The translations under genes were made by a program, and so were the position numbers. Source: Mycobacterium sp. AT1 (GTDB lineage Bacteria; Actinomycetota; Actinomycetes; Mycobacteriales; Mycobacteriaceae). From it: a stretch of DNA of 64,000 bases. The stretch spans positions 124,001 to 188,000 of the forward strand of contig NZ_MVOC01000057.1 in the NCBI RefSeq assembly GCF_002043095.1, read 5' to 3'. Below the pieces are notes generated by a model. The model had not been told where the DNA came from. It did no database searches and was given only the letters and a program-made list of their open reading frames with translations. This document shows positions 42,917 through 51,830 of the stretch, piece by piece; the stretch's first letter is position 1, and each line of letters begins with the position of its first letter.

Positions 42917-44170
42917 GTGATCGACCTGAAGCTGCTGCGTGAAGATCCCGACCGGGTTCGCACGTCGCAACGGGCCCGGGGTGAAGATCCCGCCTTCGTA
43001 GACGTGCTGCTCGACGCCGACGCGACGAGGCGCTCCGCGATCTCCGCCGCCGACGATCTGAGAGCCGAGCAGAAGGCGGCCAGCAAGGCCGTCGGAGCGG
43101 CATCCGCCGACGAGCGACCCGCACTTCTGGCGCGCGCCAAGGAGCTCGCCGAAGCGGTCAAGGCCGCCGAAGTGGAGCAGGCCGCGGCCGAGGCGGCCTT
43201 CACCTCGGCGCACATGGCGATTCCGAACGTCATCGTCGACGGTGTCCCGCCAGGTGGCGAAAGCGACTTCGTGGTGCTCGACACCGTCGGCGAGCCGCCT
43301 TCGATCGACGATCCGAAGGATCATCTGGAACTCGGGGAATCACTGGGCCTGCTCGACATGGAGCGCGGCGCCAAGGTGTCCGGTTCGCGCTTCTACTTCT
43401 TGACGGGTGACGGCGCGCTGCTCCAGCTCGGGGTCATGCAGCTCGCGGTGAAGCTGGCCACCGAGAACGACCACACCCTCGTCATCCCGCCCGTCCTGGT
43501 ACGCCCAGAGGTGATGGCCGGCACCGGATTCCTCGGCGCGCACGCCGACGAGATCTACCACCTCGAGGCCGACGACATGTACCTCGTCGGTACGTCGGAG
43601 GTCCCGCTGGCCGGCTACCACTCCGACGAGATCATCGACCTCTCCGAAGGGCCGCGACGCTACGCGGGATGGTCGTCGTGCTTCCGCCGCGAGGCAGGCA
43701 GCTACGGCAAGGACACCCGCGGCATCATCCGCGTTCACCAGTTCGACAAGGTGGAGGCCTTCGTCTACTGCAAGCCGGAGGACGCCGAAGCCGAGCATCA
43801 GCGCCTGCTGGACCTCGAGCGTCGGATGCTGGCCCTCATCGAGGTGCCCTACCGGGTGATCGACACCGCCGCAGGCGATTTGGGCTCCTCGGCGGCCCGC
43901 AAGTTCGATTGCGAGGCCTGGGTGCCCACGCAGAAGACCTACCGCGAGCTGACGTCGACGTCGAACTGCACCACGTTCCAGGCGCGACGCCTGTCCATCC
44001 GCTATCGCGACGAGAACGGCAAGCCGCAGATCGCCGCGACGCTCAACGGAACGCTGGGGACGACCCGCTGGCTCGTCGCCATCTTGGAGAATCACCAGCA
44101 GCCGGACGGCAGTGTCCGCGTCCCGGACGCGTTGGTGCCCTACGTCGGAAAGTCGGTACTTACGCCATGA
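42917..44170 (+). CDS. serS: Seryl-tRNA synthetase
   Basis: A 417-residue class II synthetase. The N-terminal long coiled-coil arm (about residues 30-100) binds tRNA-Ser. Motif 2 GWSSCFRREAGSYGKDTRGI and motif 3 TLNGTLGTTRWLVAILENHQ are intact, and the serine-pocket TSEVPLAGYH is present. GTG start at 42917 gives the normal start IDLKLLREDPD. Its stop overlaps the next ATG by 4 bases. Confidence 0.96.
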   Translation: MIDLKLLREDPDRVRTSQRARGEDPAFVDVLLDADATRRSAISAADDLRAEQKAASKAVGAASADERPALLARAKELAEAVKAAEVEQAAAEAAFTSAHMAIPNVIVDGVPPGGESDFVVLDTVGEPPSIDDPKDHLELGESLGLLDMERGAKVSGSRFYFLTGDGALLQLGVMQLAVKLATENDHTLVIPPVLVRPEVMAGTGFLGAHADEIYHLEADDMYLVGTSEVPLAGYHSDEIIDLSEGPRRYAGWSSCFRREAGSYGKDTRGIIRVHQFDKVEAFVYCKPEDAEAEHQRLLDLERRMLALIEVPYRVIDTAAGDLGSSAARKFDCEAWVPTQKTYRELTSTSNCTTFQARRLSIRYRDENGKPQIAATLNGTLGTTRWLVAILENHQQPDGSVRVPDALVPYVGKSVLTP

Positions 44171-45000
44171 GTCAGGGTGTCCCGGAACTCAAGACGATCG
44201 ACCTCGACCTGGAGGAACTCCGGTCCTGGTTCGGGTTTGGGGTGGCTGGCAACTTCGCCGGACACCTCGAGCAGGCGGGCGAGGCCGCCGACTTCGTGAA
44301 CGTGTCCAGTGAAGGGGCGGCGCCCAAGGGCATCTTCCCTTGGTACGCACCGGGTTACGACGGCTTCCTCGGTGAGTTTCCGCTGTCCGACGACAGCATT
44401 CTGTTGCCCGAGAGTGACACGCCGCTGAACTTGCAGATCGAACCCGAGGTCGGGCTGGCCTGCCACGTGGCGTGGCAGGGCGACACGGTGGTTTCGCTGC
44501 AGCCGTTTGCCCTCGGCGCATTCAACGACTGCTCGATCCGTCGGCCGGGCGCCCTGAAGATCAGTCACAAGAAGAACTGGGGCCCAGCCTCCAAGGGGGT
44601 GGCCGCTCAGTTCTTCGACGTCGGCGATCTCACGCCCGACGGGCCGACGTCGACGCTGCGGCTGGTGTGCGACCTGCGCACCGCCGACGGCAACGAGCAC
44701 GGCTACGGCGTCGACAGCCCACTGCTCGGCTACTCGTACTACGGGGAGGTGCTCCTCGACTGGGTCACCGAGCGTCTCGCCAACCAAAAGGGCTCGCCCG
44801 AAACACCGTTGGAAGACGTCGGGGCGCTGATGGTGGCGGCCGGACATCCGGCGAACGTGCTGATCGGCATCGGTGCTACCCGCTACACGGAGCTCGGCGA
44901 GTCGACCTTCCTGCAACCCGGCGACGAAGCGATCGTGCGGGTGTACGACACCGAGTCCGAGGTTTATTCCGAACTGCGGCAGGTGGTTTCATCTCGTTAG
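44167..45000 (+). CDS. Conserved protein, probably DUF5718/FAH-like
   Basis: A 277-residue soluble protein that I tentatively place in the DUF5718 family, which looks distantly like fumarylacetoacetate-hydrolase folds (FGFGVAGNFAGHLEQAGEA, LNLQIEPEVGLACHV, GYSYYGEVLLDWV). The repeated acidic residues could bind a divalent metal. Function unknown. It is translationally coupled to serS and is followed 8 bases later by the MOSC gene. Confidence 0.65.
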   Translation: MSQGVPELKTIDLDLEELRSWFGFGVAGNFAGHLEQAGEAADFVNVSSEGAAPKGIFPWYAPGYDGFLGEFPLSDDSILLPESDTPLNLQIEPEVGLACHVAWQGDTVVSLQPFALGAFNDCSIRRPGALKISHKKNWGPASKGVAAQFFDVGDLTPDGPTSTLRLVCDLRTADGNEHGYGVDSPLLGYSYYGEVLLDWVTERLANQKGSPETPLEDVGALMVAAGHPANVLIGIGATRYTELGESTFLQPGDEAIVRVYDTESEVYSELRQVVSSR

Positions 45001-45008
45001 GAGGCGCG

Positions 45009-46001
45009 ATGGCGGACGTCGCGGTATCCCAGTTGTGGCGATTCCCGGTGAAGTCCATGGGTGGACACCGGGTCGACGCGGTCCGCGTCGACCGGCGCGG
45101 TGTGCACGCCGACCGACTGTGGGCGGTCCGCGACCTCGAGAACGGTGTCACCGCGTCGGCGCGACGAGTGCCGAAGCTGTTGGGCTGCTCGGCCGCGTAC
45201 GTGTCCGAACCGGGGCCTGACGCCGGGCCTGGCAACGTGCCCGAGGTGACCGTCACCTTCCCGGATGGCACCGAGTGCTCGAGCTCCGACGACGCGGTGC
45301 ACGCGCTGCTGTCCGAGCTTGTCGGCCGTGAGGTGCGACTGGTCGCGCTGCCGCCGCTCGACGACACCAGCCAGCACCGGATGACGATGGCGGACTCGCT
45401 GGCGAACTTCCGCGAAGCGCAGGTGCGCAAGGACTTCGGGCTCGACGATGCCGAGGCGCTGCCGGACACCTCCGTGTTCAGCACCAAGGACATCATCACC
45501 CTCGCCCGGTTCTCAACGCCGCCAGGCACTTTCGTCGATCTGGCGCCCGTGCATCTGATGAGCGCGACAAGCCTCGCGTCGTTGTCGGCGACCACCGAGG
45601 CCTACGACGTGCGGCGGTTCCGGCCCAACGTCCTCGTCGACGTAGGCCAGTCGGACGCGGAGTTCCCCGAGACGGCCTGGGCGGGCGGGGACGTCGAGAT
45701 CGGTTCGGCCACCCTGCGCGTCACGATCCCGACCATCCGCTGCGTGGTCCCCACCAGACCGCAGCCGGGGCTGGACCTGGATCGTGGCGTGACCCGTCAA
45801 CTGGCCGACCGGACGAACCGCTTCCTCGGCGTCTACGCCGACGTGACGCGCGCCGGCCTGCTTCGGGTCGGCGACGTGGTCTCGGTGCGGCCTGCCGCCC
45901 CGCCGACGGCACGGCACCGGGTGTGGTCGACGGTGGAGAAGGCAGCCACTCGCCAGGTCCAGCGCCTGCTCGAGGCGACGGTGCTGCGGGAGAAGCAATG
46001 A
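45009..46001 (+). CDS. MOSC-domain protein
   Basis: A 330-residue protein with the MOSC N-terminal beta barrel (SQLWRFPVKSMGGHRVDAV) and the MOSC domain from about residue 165 (DLAPVHLMSATSLASLS, RRFRPNVLVDV, IPTIRCVVPTRPQPGLDLD with the conserved cysteine). Such proteins bind molybdenum cofactor or act in mARC-type reductions of N-hydroxylated compounds. The ATG has TAGGAGG upstream. The stop overlaps the next start by 4 bases. Confidence 0.87.
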   Translation: MADVAVSQLWRFPVKSMGGHRVDAVRVDRRGVHADRLWAVRDLENGVTASARRVPKLLGCSAAYVSEPGPDAGPGNVPEVTVTFPDGTECSSSDDAVHALLSELVGREVRLVALPPLDDTSQHRMTMADSLANFREAQVRKDFGLDDAEALPDTSVFSTKDIITLARFSTPPGTFVDLAPVHLMSATSLASLSATTEAYDVRRFRPNVLVDVGQSDAEFPETAWAGGDVEIGSATLRVTIPTIRCVVPTRPQPGLDLDRGVTRQLADRTNRFLGVYADVTRAGLLRVGDVVSVRPAAPPTARHRVWSTVEKAATRQVQRLLEATVLREKQ

Positions 46002-46837
46002 GCCGGGTGGCGGTGATCACCGGCGGCGCCGGCGGCATGGGGCTGGCCACGGCCAAGGTCGTCGGTCGCGAGCACGCGATCGTGCTGTGCGACATCCGCA
46101 AGGACCGACTGGATGGTGCGGTTGCCACGCTCGAAGGGCTGGGCATCGTGGTGACGGCGGTGAATTGCGACGTCACCGACCGGGCGGCGGTCGCCGAGAT
46201 GTTCGAGACCGCAACGAATCTCGGGACGGTTGTCTCGGTGATCCACACTGCCGGGGTGAGCCCCAGCATGGGCGACGCCGAGTACGTGACGAGGACCAAC
46301 GCGCTCGGCACGCTCCGCGTCAACGAGGCCTTTCACGCGGCCGCGCCGGCAGGATCGGCGATCGTCAACGTGGCCTCGATGGCGGCGTACCTGGTTCCCG
46401 AGGAACTCATCCCCACTGCGGCTTTCCCGATCGCCCTGGACGACGAGGACGCCTTCATGGAAGTCGTGTGCGCGACGTACGGCGCCATGCCAGCGGCGTC
46501 GCGGTCCGCTTTCGCCTATGCGGTGAGCAAGAGCTTCGTCAAGTGGTACAGCGCGTCTGCGGCCGAGCGGTTCAACGGACGGGGCCAGCGCATCGTGTCG
46601 GTCTCGCCCGGTTCGGTGGACACGGAGATGGGCAGGCTCGAGGAGCGCAACGGTGCGGGCGCGATCGTCGCCGACTTCGCGGTGCCACGCTGGGGCAACG
46701 CCGAGGAGATGGCCGAACTCTTCGCGTTCTGCGCCAGTGACAGGGCCGGTTACCTCACCGGAACCGACATCCTCGTCGACGGTGGCGTGGTGGCCTCGAT
46801 GAGGGAGCGGGCCAGGGTGGCCGCTCAGCGGGCTTAA
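45998..46837 (+). CDS. Short-chain dehydrogenase/reductase
   Basis: A 279-residue SDR. The cofactor motif is VITGGAGGMGLA (residues 6-17), with CDVTD and a Tyr-x-x-x-Lys catalytic pair in FAYAVSKSFVKWY. An extra 30-residue insertion before the catalytic Tyr (VPEELIPTAAFPIALDDEDA) resembles 3-alpha-hydroxysteroid-dehydrogenase-like members. The substrate could be a steroid or other alcohol. It is coupled to the MOSC gene, and its stop overlaps the convergent gene by 4 bases. Confidence 0.88.
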   Translation: MSRVAVITGGAGGMGLATAKVVGREHAIVLCDIRKDRLDGAVATLEGLGIVVTAVNCDVTDRAAVAEMFETATNLGTVVSVIHTAGVSPSMGDAEYVTRTNALGTLRVNEAFHAAAPAGSAIVNVASMAAYLVPEELIPTAAFPIALDDEDAFMEVVCATYGAMPAASRSAFAYAVSKSFVKWYSASAAERFNGRGQRIVSVSPGSVDTEMGRLEERNGAGAIVADFAVPRWGNAEEMAELFAFCASDRAGYLTGTDILVDGGVVASMRERARVAAQRA

Positions 46838-47169
46838 CGCTCCAGCAGCTGGTCGAGGACCGCGGTGAACTCGTTGGCGCGCAACGGAGTAAAGGCCGGA
46901 CTGGGTCGCGTGCCAGGAACATCGAGGGTCACCAGCGTCGACTTGACCGGCCGCCACACGTCCAGCGGCAGCCAGCGACGCAGGTCCGAGCTACCCCAGA
47001 TGCGAAAGCGGTTGAGCACCAAGCCAAGCGGTTCGGTGCGATACCCGCGGACCGTTCGCAGCGGAATCACCTTCGAGGTTCCCGACGGAAAGTGATAGCG
47101 CCGCAGGGTGATGGCGTGCCGATCCAGCAAGACGAGGCCGTCGTCATAGCTCGGGTTCGGTTGGCTCAC
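46834..47169 (-). CDS. Small conserved protein, possible PH-like fold
   Basis: A 111-residue protein with alternating beta strands (GLVLLDRHAITLRRYHFPSG, KVIPLRTVRGYRTEP) and a final helix (RANEFTAVLDQLL), a pattern of bacterial PH-like domains. No signal peptide or membrane helix. The GTG at 47169 overlaps the TGA of the Rieske/MBL gene by 4 bases, so it is made with that enzyme. Confidence 0.65.
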   Translation of the reverse strand: MSQPNPSYDDGLVLLDRHAITLRRYHFPSGTSKVIPLRTVRGYRTEPLGLVLNRFRIWGSSDLRRWLPLDVWRPVKSTLVTLDVPGTRPSPAFTPLRANEFTAVLDQLLER

Positions 47170-48710
47170 GCCTTGGCGCTCCTGAGCTCGTGTCCCTTCG
47201 ACGTCAGGCATTTGCCGTTGGTCAGATTCCACGACCAGCCGTGCAGGTTGCACGTCAACGTCGTGCCGTCGACCACGCCGAACTTCGACAGATCCGCCTT
47301 CAGGTGTGGGCAGCGGCGCTGAATCTCCCAGCCGTCCAACGTGATCGACGCGGAGTCGTCGTGCGCCTCGGCGAACCACCCGTCCGCGTAGGCGATGCGC
47401 TCGTCGGTCAGGCACTTGAAGAACGTGTACAGGTACTCGTTGTAGCCGCCGACCCGCCACGCCTTGAACCGGGTGGACAGGAAGATGGTGTTGACCCAGT
47501 CCGGCTCGTCGTCGCGAAGCACCGTCCGGACCAGCTCGGGGGCGATTTCGAAACCGTACCGGAACTTCTCGTCGGCAATCGGTTCGCGCACAGTCCGTTT
47601 CGGGAAGTCGAGCACCACCGACTCGGGCCCCATCCGGAGCTCCACCGGGTAGCCGATGCCGTCGCAGATCTGGTCGCTCTGCAACATGATCGGCTCGAAC
47701 TTGGCGCGCAGTGGCTCCAGTAGCGGGTCACCGTCGGCGGGGGCCCAGCCGGCCTTGGCGGCAGCTAGCACCGGCGCCATCCGCTGCGCGAACGCCTCGA
47801 TGTAGGCGGCCTTGCCGGTGGTGAAGATCGTCTCGGGCTCGTCAACCGGATGAACCAACGAATTCAGTTCGGAGCCAGTGAATTCCGCGATGGTACCGGG
47901 GATCATCAGGAGCCCGCGGTCGTGGCCGTGGGTACGCATCTGGTCGAGGAACACGACCTGGTCGGGGAAGATGTTGGCGGGATCGCCGTGATCGTCGTTG
48001 AGGTCGCGCAGTTCCGGGTCGAGGAAGCACGGGGGGCCTGCGGACGGAACCACCCAGGTGGCGCCGACCTGGGCGATGTACTGCCGGCAGCGGTCCATCT
48101 GACGCTGACGCTTCTGGATGCCGAACGCCTCCTTGGCCCGCGCAGGCATGTCGTAGACCATCGGGTACCAGATCGCGCCCGAGTACTGCAGCATGTGCAC
48201 GTCGACGTGCCCGAAGTTGGCGTCAAGGACCTCTAGATCAACGGGCCTGGCGTCGTTCATGTTGAACGCGACGGTCTCTCCGTCGGAGACGACCAGTCCG
48301 GAGTCGCCGATGGGGCCGTCGGCCGGCGCGCGCAGCGCGATGATCATCACGTCGAGGTCGCCCTTGGGGCCGCTCACCCGGTGCTTGGTCGAGTCGGTGG
48401 TCTCGAAGAACCGGTGAAAGCCGAGAGCTTCCAGAGAGCGACGCAGGTCCGGCACCGGATAGTCCGGCAGCAGCACCACGGCGTCCTTGTTGACGTGGGC
48501 GGCCAGGTGCTCCGGATCGAAGTGATCCTTGTGCAGGTGGCTGACGTAGAGGTAGTCGCAGTCGCCGAGGCGGTCCCAGTCCAATTGGCTGTTGTCAGGG
48601 AACGGAACCCACGACGCGAAGTAGGCCGGGTTGACCCAGGGATCGCAGAGGATGCTTCCGGCGGTGGTATCGATCCGGAAGCCGGCATGTCCGACACTTG
48701 TGACCTGCAC
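47166..48710 (-). CDS. Metallo-beta-lactamase-fold protein with C-terminal Rieske domain (Rv3818-like)
   Basis: A 514-residue fusion. The N-terminal metallo-beta-lactamase fold has VSHLHKDHFDPEH (HxHxDH). The C-terminus is a Rieske [2Fe-2S] domain with RRCPHLKADLS (CxH) and TCNLHGWSW (CxxH). The same combination occurs in CMP-N-acetylneuraminate hydroxylase-like proteins, which hydroxylate small molecules. Rv3818 in M. tuberculosis has this length and order. GTG with GGAAGG upstream. The substrate is unknown. Confidence 0.87.
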   Translation of the reverse strand: MQVTSVGHAGFRIDTTAGSILCDPWVNPAYFASWVPFPDNSQLDWDRLGDCDYLYVSHLHKDHFDPEHLAAHVNKDAVVLLPDYPVPDLRRSLEALGFHRFFETTDSTKHRVSGPKGDLDVMIIALRAPADGPIGDSGLVVSDGETVAFNMNDARPVDLEVLDANFGHVDVHMLQYSGAIWYPMVYDMPARAKEAFGIQKRQRQMDRCRQYIAQVGATWVVPSAGPPCFLDPELRDLNDDHGDPANIFPDQVVFLDQMRTHGHDRGLLMIPGTIAEFTGSELNSLVHPVDEPETIFTTGKAAYIEAFAQRMAPVLAAAKAGWAPADGDPLLEPLRAKFEPIMLQSDQICDGIGYPVELRMGPESVVLDFPKRTVREPIADEKFRYGFEIAPELVRTVLRDDEPDWVNTIFLSTRFKAWRVGGYNEYLYTFFKCLTDERIAYADGWFAEAHDDSASITLDGWEIQRRCPHLKADLSKFGVVDGTTLTCNLHGWSWNLTNGKCLTSKGHELRSAKA

Positions 48711-48747
48711 GTATTGCCTTCCCTGCGGGGTATTCGTCGCCTCGATC

Positions 48748-49431
48748 CTACCGGGGCGGGCCGGCCTGCTCCTGCCAGCGGGCGCGGTAGTAGGCGAGCC
48801 GCTCGTCGTCGGGGTCTATCTCGTATTCGTCGAAGAACTCCGCCTCGAACCCCGGCCCGTAGTTCCAATCCAGTGACATCGTCGCCACCGCAAGATCAGC
48901 CCACCGGTCCGCGACCCCGAGGTCGCCGAGATCGACGTTCCCGCTGCACTGGGCGTCCTCGGCGACGACGGTATTGGGCGCGCATGGGTCGCCGTGGCAG
49001 ACCACCAGCCGGTCGGCGGGCGGTGCGTCGGCGGGAATCCAGGACGGTGTGCCGAACGGGCACGCCTCGACGGGCGCCGCGTTGTGCAGCAGTCGCAGGC
49101 CCTGCGCGATTGCTCTGGTGGCGGTACGTGGACGCCTGATCCAGTCGGGATCGACGGCCGAACGTCCCGGCAGTGCCGCGGTGTGCAGCCAGCCCGGTCC
49201 CGTCGACAGAATCGTGGGCACGGAGTGGTACGCGATGGCCCACGTCATCCGCTCCGCCTCGGCGACCAGCAGTGCGGCGTGCTGTTCCGGGTAGACCTTG
49301 ACGAACTCCTCGCCGGCCAGCGAGAACGTGACGCCGCCGAGGTCGTTGAGCCAGACCGCGGTCACCTCGCGATCACCCGCCAAGTCGGCGACGTGCTTCG
49401 GAACGGGAAGGGGTTCGGCGGGTCGGGTCAC
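48748..49431 (-). CDS. Aminoglycoside-phosphotransferase-like kinase (Rv3817-like)
   Basis: A 227-residue APH-fold kinase. Catalytic loop VVCHGDPCAPNTVV (HxDxxxxN) and the metal loop VDLGDLGVADRWADLAVA are intact; N-terminal strands (FSLAGEEFVKVYPEQHA) hold the ATP lysine. It may phosphorylate an aminoglycoside or, more likely for a conserved gene, an endogenous metabolite. The GTG at 49431 was chosen because GGAAGG lies 9 bases upstream. It heads the three-gene leftward operon with the Rieske/MBL protein. Confidence 0.83.
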   Translation of the reverse strand: MTRPAEPLPVPKHVADLAGDREVTAVWLNDLGGVTFSLAGEEFVKVYPEQHAALLVAEAERMTWAIAYHSVPTILSTGPGWLHTAALPGRSAVDPDWIRRPRTATRAIAQGLRLLHNAAPVEACPFGTPSWIPADAPPADRLVVCHGDPCAPNTVVAEDAQCSGNVDLGDLGVADRWADLAVATMSLDWNYGPGFEAEFFDEYEIDPDDERLAYYRARWQEQAGPPR

Positions 49432-49498
49432 GGTGCACACCCTTCCACGTGGGACCTTCCACCCTGCGTTGAACACGACGGCACTAGGCTGATGAGTC

Positions 49499-50266
49499 GT
49501 GGAACCGGTATACGGAACTGTCATCACCCTCGCGCGCTGCGTGTGGCGGCTGCAGGGGCTGAAGTTCACCGTCACCGGCGTGGAGAACCTGCCAGCCACC
49601 GGCGGCGCCGTCATCGCCATCAACCACACGAGTTACTTCGACTTCACCTTCGCCGGGCTGCCCGCCTACGAGCAGGGACTCGGCCGCAAGGTGCGCTTCA
49701 TGGCCAAGCGAGAAGTGTTCGACTCCAAGGTGAGCGGGCCCATCATGCGGAGCCTGCGCCACATCCCGGTCGACCGCGACAGCGGGGCGGCCTCGTTCGC
49801 CGAGGCCTGCCAGCGGCTCAAGGAGGGCGAGCTCGTCGGCGTCTATCCGGAGGCGACGATCAGCAGAAGCTTCGAGATCAAGGAATTCAAGTCGGGCGCC
49901 GCGCGCATGGCGATCGCCGCCGACGTGCCGATCGTCCCGCACATCGTCTGGGGCGCCCAGCGCGTCTGGACCAAGGGGCACCCCAAGAACATGCGGCGGC
50001 CCAAGGTGCCCATCTCGATCACCGTCGGAGAACCGATCATGCCGACGTTGCCGGCCGCCGAGCTGACGGCGCTGCTGCACTCACGCATGCAGCATCTCCT
50101 CGAGCAGGTACAGGCCTCCTACGGTCGTCACCCGGCCGGCGAGTTCTGGGTTCCGCACCGGATGGGCGGCGGCGCACCGACTCTCGCCGAGGCCAATCAA
50201 ATGGACGCCGACGAGGCTGCCGAGAAGGCGGCCAGGCGCGCGCAACGAAACGAGTCAACGGAATAG
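49499..50266 (+). CDS. PlsC-type 1-acyl-glycerol-phosphate acyltransferase, first copy
   Basis: A 255-residue acyltransferase. The catalytic H-x4-D motif is in NHTSYFDFTF (residues about 40-49) and the substrate-binding motif is VYPEATISRSFE, where EAT replaces the usual EGT. It probably acylates lysophosphatidate or a related envelope lipid at the membrane. GTG start at 49499. The next gene is a close relative, and M. tuberculosis has three such genes here (Rv3814c-Rv3816c). Confidence 0.88.
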   Translation: MEPVYGTVITLARCVWRLQGLKFTVTGVENLPATGGAVIAINHTSYFDFTFAGLPAYEQGLGRKVRFMAKREVFDSKVSGPIMRSLRHIPVDRDSGAASFAEACQRLKEGELVGVYPEATISRSFEIKEFKSGAARMAIAADVPIVPHIVWGAQRVWTKGHPKNMRRPKVPISITVGEPIMPTLPAAELTALLHSRMQHLLEQVQASYGRHPAGEFWVPHRMGGGAPTLAEANQMDADEAAEKAARRAQRNESTE

Positions 50267-50270
50267 CACC

Positions 50271-51017
50271 ATGGAGCCGGTCTTCCGAACCTTGGAGATC
50301 ACGGCAACGACCGCCGTGCGAGTCACCGGTGCGCGCATCACCTACCAGGGCTTGCGGAACATCCCGGCCGACGGTGGCGCGGTGATCGCGATCAACCACA
50401 CCGGCTACCTCGACTGGCTGCCCGCCGCCCTCGGCGTCACGCGCCGCCACCGGCGGCTGCGCTTCATGATCAAGTCGGAGATGCAGCGAGTGAAGTTCGT
50501 CGACTTCCTGATCCGGCACACCAAGACCATCCCGGTGGATCGGCGGGCGGGTGCGGGGGCATACGCGGTGGCGGTGGCGCGGCTGCGGGAGGGCGAACTC
50601 GTCGGCGTCTACCCGGAGGCGACCATCAGCCGCAGCTTCGAGCTCAAGGACTTCAAGACCGGAGCGGCGCGAATGGCGTTGGAGGCGCAGGTGCCGATCG
50701 TCCCCCTGATCGTCTGGGGTGCGCATCGCGTCTGGACCAAGGACCATCCACGACACCTGGGCCGCAACGAGTTTCCGATCACGGTCGCCGCAGGCCCGCC
50801 GCTGGCGCCTGCCGGGTCAGCCGAGGAATTGATGGGCCACCTGCGCGCGGCGATGGGCGAACTGCTCGACGAGGTGCAGCGGTCCTACGATCATCCCGAG
50901 GGCGCCTACTGGGTGCCTCGTCGCCTCGGTGGAGGCGCCCCGACCATGGAAGAGGCGATAGTGCGCGAAGAAGCCGAGCTTGCCGAACGCGCCCGCCGGG
51001 AGTTGGGGGACCACTAG
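50271..51017 (+). CDS. PlsC-type acyltransferase, second copy
   Basis: A 248-residue paralogue of the preceding protein. NHTGYLDWLP holds the H-x4-D motif, and GELVGVYPEATISRSFELKD is almost the same as in its neighbour. It starts 4 bases after the first copy ends and its stop overlaps the GTG of the HAD gene by one base. The core motif identity with a diverged N-terminus suggests an old tandem duplication with different acyl or acceptor choice. Confidence 0.88.
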   Translation: MEPVFRTLEITATTAVRVTGARITYQGLRNIPADGGAVIAINHTGYLDWLPAALGVTRRHRRLRFMIKSEMQRVKFVDFLIRHTKTIPVDRRAGAGAYAVAVARLREGELVGVYPEATISRSFELKDFKTGAARMALEAQVPIVPLIVWGAHRVWTKDHPRHLGRNEFPITVAAGPPLAPAGSAEELMGHLRAAMGELLDEVQRSYDHPEGAYWVPRRLGGGAPTMEEAIVREEAELAERARRELGDH

Positions 51018-51829
51018 TGCTGCCACTTCTCATCGCCACCGACGTCGACGGCACCCTGCTCGACCAGGACGAGCTCGTCACGCCGCGCACCAAGTCGGCC
51101 GTCATGGCCGCGGTCGACGCGGGCACCCAGTTCGTGCTCGCCACCGGCCGGCCGCCGCGCTGGATCCCCCCGGTGGTGGAGGCGTTGGGCTTTGCGCCCA
51201 TGGCGGTCTGTGCCAACGGGGCAGTGCTGTACGACTCCTCGACCGACCGCATCCTGTGGTCCCGGACGTTGTCGGTCGACGTACTCACGGAGCTCGCCGA
51301 GGTGGCCACCCGCGTCATCCCGGGAGCCGGACTCGCGGTGGAGCGCGTCGGACGCAGCGCTCACGACGCCGCGACACCGCAGTTCTTGAGCTCGCCGGGG
51401 TACGAGCACGCCTGGCTCAACCCCGACAACACCGAGGTGTCGCTGGCCGACGTCCTGAGCGCACCTGCGGTCAAGCTGCTGATTCGCAAGGCGGGGGCCC
51501 AAAGCGCGGACATGGCGGCGGCACTGGCCCCGCACGTCGGCCTCCAGGGCGATCTGACGTATTCGACCAACAACGGTCTGATCGAGGTGGTGCCGTTGGG
51601 CATCAGCAAGGCGACTGGCGTCGCGGAGGTTGCCACGCCGCTTGGCATCATGGCCGAGGACGTCGTGACGTTCGGCGACATGCCCAACGACATCCCGATG
51701 TTGCTATGGGCCGGGCTCGGCGTCGCCATGGGCAACGCCCATCCGGAGGCCAAGGCGGCGGCCGACGAGGTCACCACGCCCAACACCGACGACGGGCTGG
51801 CGCGCGTCCTCGAGCGATGGTGGCTCTGA
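51017..51829 (+). CDS. HAD-superfamily Cof-type phosphatase
   Basis: A 270-residue HAD hydrolase. Motif I is ATDVDGTLLDQD (residues 7-18), motif II is in VLATGRPP, and motif IV is VTFGDMPNDIPML; a C2b cap lies between. It is the length of Rv3813c. Such Cof-type enzymes dephosphorylate sugar phosphates, nucleotides or flavins. Next to the lipid acyltransferases it may serve the same pathway, but this is inference. Confidence 0.9.
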   Translation: MLPLLIATDVDGTLLDQDELVTPRTKSAVMAAVDAGTQFVLATGRPPRWIPPVVEALGFAPMAVCANGAVLYDSSTDRILWSRTLSVDVLTELAEVATRVIPGAGLAVERVGRSAHDAATPQFLSSPGYEHAWLNPDNTEVSLADVLSAPAVKLLIRKAGAQSADMAAALAPHVGLQGDLTYSTNNGLIEVVPLGISKATGVAEVATPLGIMAEDVVTFGDMPNDIPMLLWAGLGVAMGNAHPEAKAAADEVTTPNTDDGLARVLERWWL

Positions 51830-51830
51830 G

